A stretch of DNA of 64,000 nucleotides, taken from Streptomyces rishiriensis. Lineage in GTDB: Bacteria > Actinomycetota > Actinomycetes > Streptomycetales > Streptomycetaceae. A model generated the notes under the pieces. That model made no database searches and was not told where the DNA came from. It saw nothing but the letters and a program-made list of their open reading frames with translations. The stretch's first letter is position 1; every line of letters begins with the position of its first letter. Made by a program: the position numbers and the translations under genes. Where the stretch lies: the NCBI RefSeq assembly GCF_030815485.1, contig NZ_JAUSWV010000002.1, positions 5,580,001 through 5,644,000 of the forward strand, written 5' to 3'. Below, one piece after another: positions 26,101 to 33,492 of the stretch.

Positions 26101-26735
26101 GGCTGGCCGCCGACCCCGACGGTCTCGCGCAGGAACTCGCGCGCCCCATGCCGCGCCCCCCGCAACCGGCCGCGCGCCGGGGCACCCGGTTCCACGCCTG
26201 GGTGGAGGCCCGCTTCGAGGAGTTGACGCTCCCCCTGCTGGAACCGCACGAGCTGCCCGGCGACGACGCCGAGATCGCCGACGAACGCGACCTCGAAGCC
26301 CTCAAGGAGGCCTTCGAGAGCACCGAGTACGCCCACCGCACGCCGTACCGCGTCGAGGCCCCCTTCCAGCTGGCCCTAGCCGGCCGCGTCGTACGGGGCC
26401 GGATCGACGCGGTCTACAAGGAGGGCGACGGAGACACGGCCACCTACGACATCGTCGACTGGAAGACCCATCGGGCCCGCACCGCCGACCCCCTCCAGCT
26501 CGCCCTCTACCGGCTCGCGTGGGCCGAGCAGCAGGGTGTGCCCGTGGAATCCGTCACAGCGGCGTTCCTCTATGTACGCAGCGGCGACGTCGTACGGCCG
26601 GAGGGTCTGCCCGATCGGGCGGCCCTGGAGCGCCTGTTGACGGGGGAGGACGGCGCCGAGCACGGCCTTGGCGGACCGGCCGCGCACGCAAACCCTGCGC
26701 AAGGGCCCGGCGAGGATGTCGGTGCGGGCCGATAG
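23166..26735 (+). CDS. adnB: AdnB-like ATP-dependent helicase-nuclease subunit
   Basis: This is the second subunit of the AdnAB complex (1189 residues). The motor has Walker A GAGSGKTTV (about 38-46), FTNKAAGELAERV, DEYQDTSVAQ (about 270) and GDPCQAIYGWRGAS. TAHKSKGLEWDVVVV is motif V-VI. A highly acidic, disordered insert with DE-rich repeats (about 845-915) precedes the nuclease domain, where DIVDWKTHRA (about 1095) and LQLALYRLAW hold the catalytic residues. There is no Cys cluster, unlike AdnA. TAGCCT ends 6 nt before the ATG and no ribosome binding site is present, so it is likely leaderless and has its own promoter. Confidence 0.92.
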   Translation: MPARISDPEQLKELLGIPFTPEQTACITAPPAPQVIVAGAGSGKTTVMAARVVWLVGTGQVAPDQVLGLTFTNKAAGELAERVRKALVKAGVTDPDVIDPDNPPGEPVISTYHSFAGRLLTDHGLRIGLEPTSRLLADATRYQLAARVLREAPGPYPSLTRSFADLISDLLALDAELAEHLVRPEELRAWDAGLLSDLEGARLTNADLRKVPETAAARRELADLVLRYRTAKRERDLLDFGDQIALAARLAQVPEVGPILREEFRVVLLDEYQDTSVAQRILLAGLFGGGTGHPVTAVGDPCQAIYGWRGASVANLDDFPEHFAHSDGSRARRQSLSENRRSGGRLLDLANGLAEPLRAMHAGVEALRPAPGAERDGVVRCALLNTHAEEMDWIADSVAHLVRTGKAPGEIAVLCRTATDFAEIQGALVARDIPVEVVGLSGLLHLPEVADLVAVCEVLQDPGANASLVRLLTGPRWRIGPRDLALLGRRARLLVTHARGDGDDDPDRRLAEAVEGVDPSEVISLADALDTFLETPLYGDGGAGHDDGLPFSPDARVRFARLATELRDLRRSLADPLMDVLHRVLAVTGLEVELSASPQALAARRRETLSNFLDIAASFTASESQASLLAFLGFLRTAAQYEKGLDNALPGGENTVKVLTAHKSKGLEWDVVVVPGLVTGTFPSGQGREKWTAQAKVLPHALRGDADTLPDLDSWDARGMKAFHEAMKDHQHTEELRLGYVTFTRPRSLLLGSGHWWGPTQKKPRGPSDFLQELYRHCAAGHGEIEAWADEPEEDAENPVLHRATADQVWPLPLDDDSLARRRAAAETVLAHLEDLASHQDGHPGAAHDPDSHDDPDWPPPPDEDEPAYEPEYDEPRHDDAEYGDPGHDEPYGEPSHDEPDPFGDAPFEGTPLVVPHQATAPELPGARPRRHSLTPEEARAVASWDRDLDALAGELLRARRSVTEVPLPTTLTASQVLRLAADPDGLAQELARPMPRPPQPAARRGTRFHAWVEARFEELTLPLLEPHELPGDDAEIADERDLEALKEAFESTEYAHRTPYRVEAPFQLALAGRVVRGRIDAVYKEGDGDTATYDIVDWKTHRARTADPLQLALYRLAWAEQQGVPVESVTAAFLYVRSGDVVRPEGLPDRAALERLLTGEDGAEHGLGGPAAHANPAQGPGEDVGAGR

Positions 26736-26745
26736 GCTCGTGACC

Positions 26746-28158
26746 ATGAGCCATACCGTTGACACTGCCGTCAGCGCCGTCCGCACGTACATCGAGCAGC
26801 ACCGCGCCGCCTTCCTCGACGACCTCGCCGAATGGCTGCGCATCCCGTCGGTGTCGGCGCAGCCCGACCACGCCTCCGACGTACGGCGCAGCGCGGACTG
26901 GCTCGCGGCCAAGCTCGAGGAGACCGGCTTCCCCACGGTCGAGGTCTGGCGGACGCCGGGCGCGCCGGCCGTCTACGCGGAGTGGCCGTCCGACGATCCG
27001 CAGGCTCCCACCGTCCTGGTCTACGGCCATCACGACGTGCAGCCCGCCGCCCGCGAGGACGGCTGGGACACCGACCCCTTCGAGCCCGTCGTCCGCGGGA
27101 ACCGCCTGTACGCGCGGGGAGCGGCCGACGACAAGGGCCAGGTCTTCTTCCACACCCTCGGGGTCCGCGCCCATCTCGCCGCCACCGGCCGCCGGACCCC
27201 GGCCGTCGGCCTCAAGCTGCTGATCGAGGGCGAGGAGGAGTCCGGCTCGCCGAACTTCCGCGCCCTGGTCGAGGAGCAGGCCGAACGGCTCGCCGCGGAT
27301 GCGGTGATCGTCTCCGACACCGGGATGTGGTCGGAGGACACCCCCACGGTGTGCACCGGCATGCGCGGCCTCGCCGAGTGCGAGATCCGGCTGTCCGGTC
27401 CCGACCAGGACATCCACTCGGGCTCGTTCGGCGGTGCCGTGCCCAACCCGGCCACCGCGGCCGCCCGCCTCGTGGCGGCCCTGCACGACGAGCACGCGCG
27501 CGTGGCCGTCCCCGGCTTCTACGACGGCATCGTCGAACTCACCGACCGCGAGCGCGAGCTCTTCGCCGAGCTGCCCTTCGACGAGGACCGGTGGCTGCGC
27601 ACCGCCGGGTCGCGCGCCACCCACGGCGAGGCCGGACACACCACCCTGGAGCGCGTCTGGGCCCGCCCCACCGCCGAGGTCAACGGCATCGGCGGCGGCT
27701 ACCAGGGCCCTGGCAGCAAGACGATCATTCCTTCCTCGGCCTTCGTGAAGCTGTCCTTCCGGCTGGTCGCCGGCCAGGACCCCGTGCAGGTGGAGAAGGC
27801 CGTCCGCGCCTGGACCGCCGAGCAGCTGCCCGCCGGCATCCGGCACGAGATCACGTTCAGCCCGGCCACGCGTCCGTGTCTGACCCCGCTGGACCACCCC
27901 GCCCTCCAGTCCGTGGTCCGCGCCATGAGCCGCGCCTTCGAAGGGCCCGTCCGCTTCACCCGGGAGGGCGGCTCGGGTCCCGCCGCCGACCTCCAGGAGG
28001 TCCTCGACGCCCCCGTGCTCTTCCTGGGCATCTCCGTGCCCTCGGACGGCTGGCACGCTCCGAACGAGAAGGTGGAGGTGGATCTCCTCCTGAAGGGCGT
28101 CGAGACCACCGCGTACCTCTGGGGCGACCTGGGGGAGAACTGGCGTCATGCGCCCTGA
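26746..28158 (+). CDS. M20 family dipeptidase/metallopeptidase
   Basis: This 470-residue zinc-dependent peptidase is of the M20 (carnosinase/ArgE/DapE) type and probably cleaves dipeptides in the cytoplasm. Metal ligands are visible in VYGHHDVQPA, RGAADDKGQ and the catalytic EGEEESGS; the C-terminal His is in PSDGWHAPNEKV. The inserted dimerisation domain contains the usual IHSGSFGG. The ATG at 26746 has no ribosome binding site. TAGGCT, which overlaps the stop codon of adnB, ends 7 nt before it, so the message is probably leaderless. Upstream ATG codons are inside adnB and unlikely. Confidence 0.92.
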   Translation: MSHTVDTAVSAVRTYIEQHRAAFLDDLAEWLRIPSVSAQPDHASDVRRSADWLAAKLEETGFPTVEVWRTPGAPAVYAEWPSDDPQAPTVLVYGHHDVQPAAREDGWDTDPFEPVVRGNRLYARGAADDKGQVFFHTLGVRAHLAATGRRTPAVGLKLLIEGEEESGSPNFRALVEEQAERLAADAVIVSDTGMWSEDTPTVCTGMRGLAECEIRLSGPDQDIHSGSFGGAVPNPATAAARLVAALHDEHARVAVPGFYDGIVELTDRERELFAELPFDEDRWLRTAGSRATHGEAGHTTLERVWARPTAEVNGIGGGYQGPGSKTIIPSSAFVKLSFRLVAGQDPVQVEKAVRAWTAEQLPAGIRHEITFSPATRPCLTPLDHPALQSVVRAMSRAFEGPVRFTREGGSGPAADLQEVLDAPVLFLGISVPSDGWHAPNEKVEVDLLLKGVETTAYLWGDLGENWRHAP

Positions 28159-28313
28159 CGCCTCCGCACGGTCCGGAGGGGACACGCGCGCGGGGCACAC
28201 TGGAAGGACCGCCCCGCATCGCGAGACCGCACCGGGACCGGTCGTCCTCTGCCGTACGTCCCGCTGAACCGCCCGCCGCAACAACCGTTCCACCGGGGGA
28301 GTTGGAAGTACCC

Positions 28314-29258
28314 GTGACCACCTGGACCGACCAGAACGCCGATCGACCCATCTCGCTGACCGCGCCGAGCGGTGTCGACCGGGCCGCCCACCACCGGCTC
28401 GACGAGGCCTGGCTCGCCGCGGCGTGGAGCCACCCGACCACGCGTTGCTTCGTCGTCTCCGGCGGTCAGGTCCTCATCGACGAGACGTCCGAAGGCCACA
28501 CCGAACTCGTCATGACCCCGTCGTTCGAGGCGCCCCTCACCGAGGCGCACCGCTACTTCCTGGGGACCGACGAGGACGGCGTCAGCTACTTCGCCCTCCA
28601 GAAGGACGCGCTCCCCGGCCGTATCGACCAGTCCGCGCGCTCGGCCGGGCTGCGCGAGGCCGGCCTGCTGCTGTCGCCGCGCGAGACGGGACTGATGGTC
28701 CACGCGGTGGCCCTGGAGAACTGGCAGCGCCTGCACCGCTTCTGCTCCCGCTGCGGCGAGCGGACGGTGATCGCCGCGGCCGGTCACATCCGCCGCTGCC
28801 CCGCCTGCGGTGCCGAGCACTACCCGCGTACCGACCCCGCGGTGATCATGGCCGTCACGGACGAGGAGGACCGCATCCTCCTCGGTCGCCAGGTCCACTG
28901 GCCCGAGGGCCGCTTCTCGACCCTCGCCGGCTTCGTCGAGCCCGGCGAGTCCATCGAGCAGTCCGTGCGCCGCGAGGTCTTCGAGGAGGTCGGCGTCACC
29001 GTCGGCCAGGTCGACTACATCGCCAGCCAGCCCTGGCCCTTCCCGTCCAGTCTCATGCTGGGCTTCATGGCCCGCGCCACGTCCCTCGACATCAACGTCG
29101 ACGGCGACGAGATCCACGAGGCCCGCTGGTTCTCCCGCGACGAACTCGGCGCCGCCTTCGAGTCCGGCGAGGTGCTGCCCCCCTACGGCATCTCCATCGC
29201 GGCCCGCCTGATCGAGCTCTGGTACGGCAAGCCGCTGCCGACCCGCAGCTTCACCTGA
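28314..29258 (+). CDS. nudC: NAD(H) pyrophosphatase / deNADding enzyme NudC
   Basis: This enzyme hydrolyses NAD(H) to NMN(H) and AMP, and in studied homologues removes NAD caps from RNA. The 314-residue protein has the family layout: an N-terminal domain, a zinc ribbon (CSRCGE and CPACGAEHYPRTDP), the Nudix box GFVEPGESIE followed by REVFEEVG, and the NudC-specific SQPWPFPSS. The GTG at 28314 follows GGAAG. The neighbour on the other side of a strong terminator is mycoredoxin, in the same arrangement as in mycobacteria. Confidence 0.95.
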   Translation: MTTWTDQNADRPISLTAPSGVDRAAHHRLDEAWLAAAWSHPTTRCFVVSGGQVLIDETSEGHTELVMTPSFEAPLTEAHRYFLGTDEDGVSYFALQKDALPGRIDQSARSAGLREAGLLLSPRETGLMVHAVALENWQRLHRFCSRCGERTVIAAAGHIRRCPACGAEHYPRTDPAVIMAVTDEEDRILLGRQVHWPEGRFSTLAGFVEPGESIEQSVRREVFEEVGVTVGQVDYIASQPWPFPSSLMLGFMARATSLDINVDGDEIHEARWFSRDELGAAFESGEVLPPYGISIAARLIELWYGKPLPTRSFT

Positions 29259-29265
29259 CCCACGA

Positions 29266-29316
29266 CGCGAGAAGGGCGGCCCGTCCCGAGCTATCGGGGG
29301 GCCGCCCTTCTCGCGT
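29266..29316. terminator. Bidirectional hairpin between nudC and mycoredoxin
   Basis: Perfect 17-bp stem (29266-29282 with 29300-29316). Its 17-nt loop can itself pair (CCCGA at 29285-29289 with TCGGG at 29294-29298). It lies between two convergent stop codons. Confidence 0.9.
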
Positions 29317-29345
29317 ACGCCTCGGCGCCGAAGCGCCGAACGCCG

Positions 29346-29588
29346 CTACGCGCCGATCTTCTGCTTCACCTGCGCCAGCGACGGGTTCGTCAGCGTGGAG
29401 CCGTCGGGGAACAGCACGGTCGGGACCGTCTGGTTTCCGCCGTTGGCCTTCTCCACGAACGCCGCGGACTCCGGGTCCTGCTCGATGTTGATCTCGGTGT
29501 ATCCGATGCCCTCGCGGTCGAGCTGCTTCTTCAGCCGCTGGCAGTAGCCGCACCACGTGGTGCTGTACATCGTCACAGTGCCCAGCAT
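29346..29588 (-). CDS. Mycoredoxin (glutaredoxin-like, mycothiol-dependent)
   Basis: This 80-residue thioredoxin-fold oxidoreductase reduces mixed disulfides between proteins and mycothiol in actinobacteria. The active site is WCGYC (Cys13, Cys16). TVPTVLF is the cis-proline loop and the C-terminal helix NPSLAQVKQKI is typical of mycoredoxin-1. The ATG at 29588 follows AAGGAG at a 10-nt distance. A perfect SigR-type promoter lies 48 nt upstream, which fits its expected induction by thiol oxidation. It is convergent with nudC and divergent from uvrD2. Confidence 0.92.
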   Translation of the reverse strand: MLGTVTMYSTTWCGYCQRLKKQLDREGIGYTEINIEQDPESAAFVEKANGGNQTVPTVLFPDGSTLTNPSLAQVKQKIGA

Positions 29589-29635
29589 GTCTTCTGTGCT
29601 CCTTCGGCGGGTCGGGGCAGGCGGTCCAGTGGAAG

Positions 29636-29661
29636 AACGTACGGGGAAGGGCCACCATTCC
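29636..29661 (-). promoter_or_regulatory. SigR-type promoter of mycoredoxin
   Basis: On the minus strand GGGAAT (GGAAT core 29661-29657) and cGTT (GTT at 29638-29636) are separated by 18 nt, matching the SigR consensus exactly. Transcription would begin near 29630, about 40 nt before the gene start. Confidence 0.86.
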
Positions 29662-29770
29662 CGCCGGGTTTCTTCCCCCGAGGGTGACACTCGCCGCATT
29701 AGTACGACTGGGAGGGCCTGCCTGTGGACAACCGGCTCGCCCGTCTCCGCCGACCTGGCAGCATGGCCAT

Positions 29771-31981
29771 GTGACAGCAGCAACGCACTCCCCCCTTTTC
29801 CCGCAGGTACCGGACTCGGCCGACGCGGTGCTCGAAGGGCTCGACCCCGAGCAGCGCGAGGTGGCCACCGCCCTGCACGGTCCGGTGTGCGTGCTGGCAG
29901 GGGCGGGCACGGGCAAGACCCGGGCGATCACCCACCGCATCGCCTACGGCGTGCGCGCCGGCATCCTGCACCCCTCGAGCGTGCTGGCCGTCACCTTCAC
30001 CAACCGTGCCGCGGGGGAGATGCGGGGCCGGCTGCGCCAGCTCGGCGCGCAGGGCGTCCAGGCCCGCACGTTCCACTCCGCGGCTCTCCGGCAGCTTCAG
30101 TACTTCTGGCCGAAAGCGATCGGTGGCTCCCTGCCCCGGCTCGTCGACCGCAAGATCCAGCTCGTCGCCGACGCGGCGGCCGCGTGCCGCATCCGTCTCG
30201 ACCGGGGCGAGCTGCGGGACACCACCGCGGAGATCGAGTGGTCCAAGGTCACCCAGACCGTCCCGGCCGACTACGCCCTGGCCGCCGCCAGGGCGGGCCG
30301 TGAGATCCCCCGCGACCCCGCCGAGATCGCCCAGCTCTACGCCGCCTACGAGGACCTCAAGCGGCAGCGCGGTGTCATCGACTTCGAGGACGTCCTGCTG
30401 CTGACCGTCGCCGTCCTCCAGGACCGGCAGGACATCGCCGAGCAGGTCCGCGCCCAGTACCAGCACTTCGTGGTCGACGAGTACCAGGACGTCAGCCCGC
30501 TCCAGCAGCGCCTGCTCGAGCTGTGGCTCGGCGAGCGGGACAACCTGTGCGTGGTCGGGGACGCCAGCCAGACGATCTACTCCTTCACCGGAGCCACCCC
30601 CGACCACCTCCTCGACTTCCGCGCCCGCCACCCCGGTGCCACCGTCGTCAAGCTGGTGCGCGACTACCGCTCCACGCCCCAGGTCGTCCACCTCGCCAAC
30701 GGTCTGCTCTCCCAGGCCCGGGGCCGTGCCGCGGACCACCGCCTGGAGCTCGTCTCCCAGCGTGGTCCGGGGCCCGAGCCCGGCTACGCCGAGTACCCCG
30801 ACGAGCCCGCCGAGGCCGAGGGCGCGGCCCGCCGGATCCGCGAGCTCCTCGACGCCGGCGTCCCGGCCGCGGAGATCGCCGTCCTGTTCCGCACCAACGC
30901 GCAGTCGGAGACGTACGAACAGGCCCTCGCCGATCGCGGCATCCCGTACCAGCTGCGCGGCGCGGAGCGCTTCTTCGACCGTCCCGAGGTCCGCAAGGCG
31001 GGGGTCGCGCTGCGCGGCGCGGCCCGCTTCGGCGGCAACGACAGCCTCCTCGAGGACGCGGTCGACCTGCCGTCGCAGGTACGTGCCGTTCTCTCGGGGG
31101 AGGGCTGGACCCCGCAGCCGCCGGCCGGCTCGGGAGCCGTCAGGGAACGCTGGGAGTCGCTGGCGGCCCTGGTGCACCTCGCGCAGGACTTCGCCGCCGC
31201 GCAGTCCGACGCCACCCTCGCCGACCTGGTCGCCGAGCTCGACGAACGGGCGAGCGCCCAGCACGCCCCGACCGTCCAGGGCGTCACCCTGGCCTCGCTG
31301 CACTCGGCCAAGGGCCTGGAGTGGGACGTCGTGTTCCTGGTCGGCGTCGCCGAGGGGATGATGCCGATCACCTACGCCAAGTCCGACGAGCAGATCGAGG
31401 AGGAGCGCCGCCTCCTCTACGTCGGGGTCACCCGGGCCCGGGAGCGCCTGTATGTCTCCTGGGCGCTCTCGCGCTCACCCGGTGGCCGTCCGAGCCGCCG
31501 TCCCAGCCGCTTCCTCGACGGCCTGCGTCCGGGGTCGGGCGCCACCGCCGGACGCGGCAGCGCGGGCGCCGGAGGCGCCGGGGGTATCGAGCGGGGCTTC
31601 ACCGGTGCCGCGGTGGGCGCCCCCGTCGAGCGGCGCCGGACCCAGCGGGCCCCTGCCCGGTGCCGGGTCTGCGGGCGCACCCTGACCGACGCGGGCGAGA
31701 TGAAGCTGATGCGCTGCGAGGAGTGTCCCTCCGACATGGACGAGGGGCTGTACGAACGCCTGCGCGACTGGCGAGCGGTCCAGGCGCAGCGGGCGGGGCA
31801 GCCCGCGTTCTGCGTCTTCACCGACAAGACGCTGATGGCGATCGCCGAGACCGTCCCCGAGGAGGAGGGTGAGCTCGCGCGGATCCCGGGGGTCGGCGTC
31901 CGCAAGCTCAACCGCTACGGAGCCGATGTCCTGGCCATCTGCGCAGGCCAAGACGTCGGAGGGGACGAGGAGGGGGACTGA
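29771..31981 (+). CDS. uvrD2: ATP-dependent DNA helicase UvrD2
   Basis: This 736-residue superfamily 1A helicase has the mycobacterial UvrD2 layout. The motor has GAGTGKTRA (about 43-51), FTNRAAGEM, DEYQDVSPLQ (about 235) and GDASQTIYSFTGA. LHSAKGLEWDVVF follows and YVGVTRARERL closes the motor. After a Gly/Arg-rich linker there is a four-Cys zinc site (CRVCGRTL and CEECP, about 632-653) and a C-terminal HRDC domain (about 665-730, IPGVGVRKLNRYG). The GTG at 29771 is the family start, although no clear ribosome binding site precedes it. The wblC promoter begins about 45 nt after the stop. Confidence 0.95.
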   Translation: MTAATHSPLFPQVPDSADAVLEGLDPEQREVATALHGPVCVLAGAGTGKTRAITHRIAYGVRAGILHPSSVLAVTFTNRAAGEMRGRLRQLGAQGVQARTFHSAALRQLQYFWPKAIGGSLPRLVDRKIQLVADAAAACRIRLDRGELRDTTAEIEWSKVTQTVPADYALAAARAGREIPRDPAEIAQLYAAYEDLKRQRGVIDFEDVLLLTVAVLQDRQDIAEQVRAQYQHFVVDEYQDVSPLQQRLLELWLGERDNLCVVGDASQTIYSFTGATPDHLLDFRARHPGATVVKLVRDYRSTPQVVHLANGLLSQARGRAADHRLELVSQRGPGPEPGYAEYPDEPAEAEGAARRIRELLDAGVPAAEIAVLFRTNAQSETYEQALADRGIPYQLRGAERFFDRPEVRKAGVALRGAARFGGNDSLLEDAVDLPSQVRAVLSGEGWTPQPPAGSGAVRERWESLAALVHLAQDFAAAQSDATLADLVAELDERASAQHAPTVQGVTLASLHSAKGLEWDVVFLVGVAEGMMPITYAKSDEQIEEERRLLYVGVTRARERLYVSWALSRSPGGRPSRRPSRFLDGLRPGSGATAGRGSAGAGGAGGIERGFTGAAVGAPVERRRTQRAPARCRVCGRTLTDAGEMKLMRCEECPSDMDEGLYERLRDWRAVQAQRAGQPAFCVFTDKTLMAIAETVPEEEGELARIPGVGVRKLNRYGADVLAICAGQDVGGDEEGD

Positions 31982-32026
31982 GGGCGGACGGCCGGGCAAC
32001 TGATCCGAACTCGTCGAAAAAATAGT

Positions 32027-32056
32027 TTGCGCATGCCCCGGCAATCCCCATAGGTT
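32027..32056 (+). promoter_or_regulatory. wblC promoter with AT-rich WblC/WhiB7-type element
   Basis: The -35 TTGCGC (32027-32032) and -10 TAGGTT (32051-32056) are 18 nt apart. Directly upstream of the -35 is the only A/T-rich run in the region, GAAAAAATAGT (32016-32026). In mycobacteria WhiB7 binds such an element next to the -35 through its AT-hook and activates its own gene. The arrangement here strongly suggests autoactivation of wblC. Confidence 0.8.
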
Positions 32057-32169
32057 CTTAGACACGGGAACGGCGGCCTTCTCCAAGGCCCTGATTCCGT
32101 GCTGTACTTGCATACCCGACGGGCCGGATTCATCCCCGGTCCCCGAGACGCCGAGAGGAGGCGATCCCA

Positions 32170-32490
32170 GTGATCATCATCAACCGCAGCTCCACCGCCG
32201 CCAAACTGACCGATCCCTCGGTCGTCTCCACGTGCATCCTCGACGCCTCGATCCTGGGCACCGGTCTGTCCGGCATCCGTGCCGGCCGGCTGGCGTCCTC
32301 CTCCGTTGCCACCGCGGGTCTTCCCAGCCGCGAGCGCAATGAGCGACCGAGCGAGGCACTGGAAGCAGTAGGGGCGCAGGCGCATGCCTATGCCTTTGCG
32401 GCGGCCGGTGCCGGAGACCGGAAGCAGACGACGCAGCACCACCTGATGTGGGCCTTCCGTGGGCCAGAACCCTGGAGTGATCCAGCCTGA
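32170..32490 (+). CDS. Upstream ORF in the wblC leader (106 codons)
   Basis: This GTG-started ORF lies inside the wblC leader RNA. An AGGAGG sequence is 9 nt upstream, so it is very probably translated. The protein shows no enzyme or membrane signature. Its C-terminal end FRGPEPWSDPA is followed by a stop (32488-32490) that lies inside a 9-bp inverted repeat (32485-32493 with 32495-32503), 24 nt before the leader terminator. This is the arrangement expected for ribosome-mediated attenuation: slow or arrested translation changes RNA folding and lets RNA polymerase pass the terminator. uORF-controlled attenuation of whiB7/wblC has been described; the exact role of this peptide sequence is inference. 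Confidence 0.72.
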   Translation: MIIINRSSTAAKLTDPSVVSTCILDASILGTGLSGIRAGRLASSSVATAGLPSRERNERPSEALEAVGAQAHAYAFAAAGAGDRKQTTQHHLMWAFRGPEPWSDPA

Positions 32491-32513
32491 TCGTCGATCA
32501 GGCCGGCGCCTTC

Positions 32514-32555
32514 AGGGCCGCGGAACCCACCCGGGATCCGCGGCCCTTCTGTTTT
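32514..32555 (+). terminator. Intrinsic terminator/attenuator in the wblC leader
   Basis: A perfect 11-bp stem (AGGGCCGCGGA at 32514-32524 with its complement at 32537-32547), which can be extended by three loop pairs, is followed by TTCTGTTTT (32547-32555). That is a strong U-tract for a genome this GC-rich. It lies after the upstream ORF and 114 nt before the wblC start, so it acts on the leader and not at the end of a gene. Confidence 0.88.
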
Positions 32556-32668
32556 CCCCGAAACACGGGGACAGCGGAGCGAAGGGGCCTCGGGACAAGA
32601 AAAGAACCCGGTACCCAGCCGACACCCGGTCCTACAGGACCGGACCGACAGACGAGGAAAGACGAACC

Positions 32669-33037
32669 GTGCAACTCGAAGCGCACGCCCCGTCAGTACC
32701 GCCTTCCGAAACGATCCCCCCGCCCGGCCTCACGGAGGACTCCACCTTGACCCCGCTCACGGCGCTCACCGCGCTCGACGACGCCATCGAGAACCTCGGC
32801 GTGCCCGTCCCCTGCCGTTCCTACGACCCGGAGGTCTTCTTCGCCGAGTCGCCGGCCGACGTCGAGTACGCCAAGTCCCTCTGCCGCACCTGCCCGCTGA
32901 TGGAGGCCTGCCTCGCCGGCGCCAAGGAGCGGCGCGAGCCCTGGGGTGTCTGGGGTGGCGAGCTGTTCGTCCAGGGTGTCGTCGTCGCCCGGAAGCGGCC
33001 GCGTGGCCGCCCGCGCAAGAACCCGGTCACGGCATGA
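32669..33037 (+). CDS. wblC: WblC (WhiB7) antibiotic-responsive transcription factor
   Basis: This is a WhiB-like iron-sulfur regulator that binds the principal sigma factor and activates intrinsic resistance genes when ribosomes are inhibited. The 122-residue protein has the four cluster cysteines Cys49, Cys72, Cys75 and Cys81, the turn WGVWGGE (about 92-98) and a C-terminal AT-hook RGRPRK (about 112-117) that is specific to WhiB7/WblC. The GTG at 32669 follows GAGGAAA. Expression is governed by the AT-rich promoter, the upstream ORF and the leader terminator. The stop overlaps the start of the next small gene (ATGA). It corresponds to SCO5190. Confidence 0.97.
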   Translation: MQLEAHAPSVPPSETIPPPGLTEDSTLTPLTALTALDDAIENLGVPVPCRSYDPEVFFAESPADVEYAKSLCRTCPLMEACLAGAKERREPWGVWGGELFVQGVVVARKRPRGRPRKNPVTA

Positions 33038-33357
33038 ACACCGCAGGAACGATCGACCGCCCCCTCACGCAAGACCCCAAGAAGCAGGCCCCGATGAAGC
33101 CGTTCACCAGCGAGCCCGCAGGCTCCGCGACCGAAGACATCACCACCACAGGCGCGTACGACTCGCGTCAGAACAGGACACGCGAGATGCAACTCATCCC
33201 AGAAGCCCTGGCTCGTGCGCATATGCACGACCGGCTGCACGAGGCCGAGCGGGAACGCCGGGCGCTGCGCCTGGCGACCGCTCGCCGGATGCAGCGCCGG
33301 GCGGAGCGCGCCTCGCTGCGTGCCCGCAGGGCTCTCGCCATGGCCGTGATGCAGTAA
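33034..33357 (+). CDS. Small basic protein co-transcribed with wblC (107 aa)
   Basis: I do not recognise a family. The first half is polar and disordered. The second half is a long Arg/Ala/Met-rich amphipathic helix (RLHEAERERRALRLATARRM and onward, ending ALAMAVMQ). The ATG overlaps the wblC stop by four bases, so translation is coupled to wblC and the pair is expressed together. An 18-bp perfect hairpin 51 nt after the stop ends the unit. The basic helix could bind nucleic acid or an acidic protein, but nothing proves it. Confidence 0.75.
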   Translation: MNTAGTIDRPLTQDPKKQAPMKPFTSEPAGSATEDITTTGAYDSRQNRTREMQLIPEALARAHMHDRLHEAERERRALRLATARRMQRRAERASLRARRALAMAVMQ

Positions 33358-33407
33358 TCACACACACCTGAAGCGGTGGCCTCCCGGCAAGAGAGGCGAA
33401 GCTCTCG

Positions 33408-33447
33408 CCGCGGGGGCCGGTCCGTCCGAACGGACCGGCCCCCGCGG
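33408..33447 (+). terminator. Hairpin terminator after the wblC operon
   Basis: Perfect 18-bp inverted repeat (33408-33425 with 33430-33447) with the 4-nt loop CCGA, located just after the small gene that follows wblC. It lacks a T-tract, which is common in Streptomyces. Confidence 0.86.
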
Positions 33448-33492
33448 TGCGTTGTGCGGACGGACCACCGCCACGGGGTTGTGGTCCCGAAG

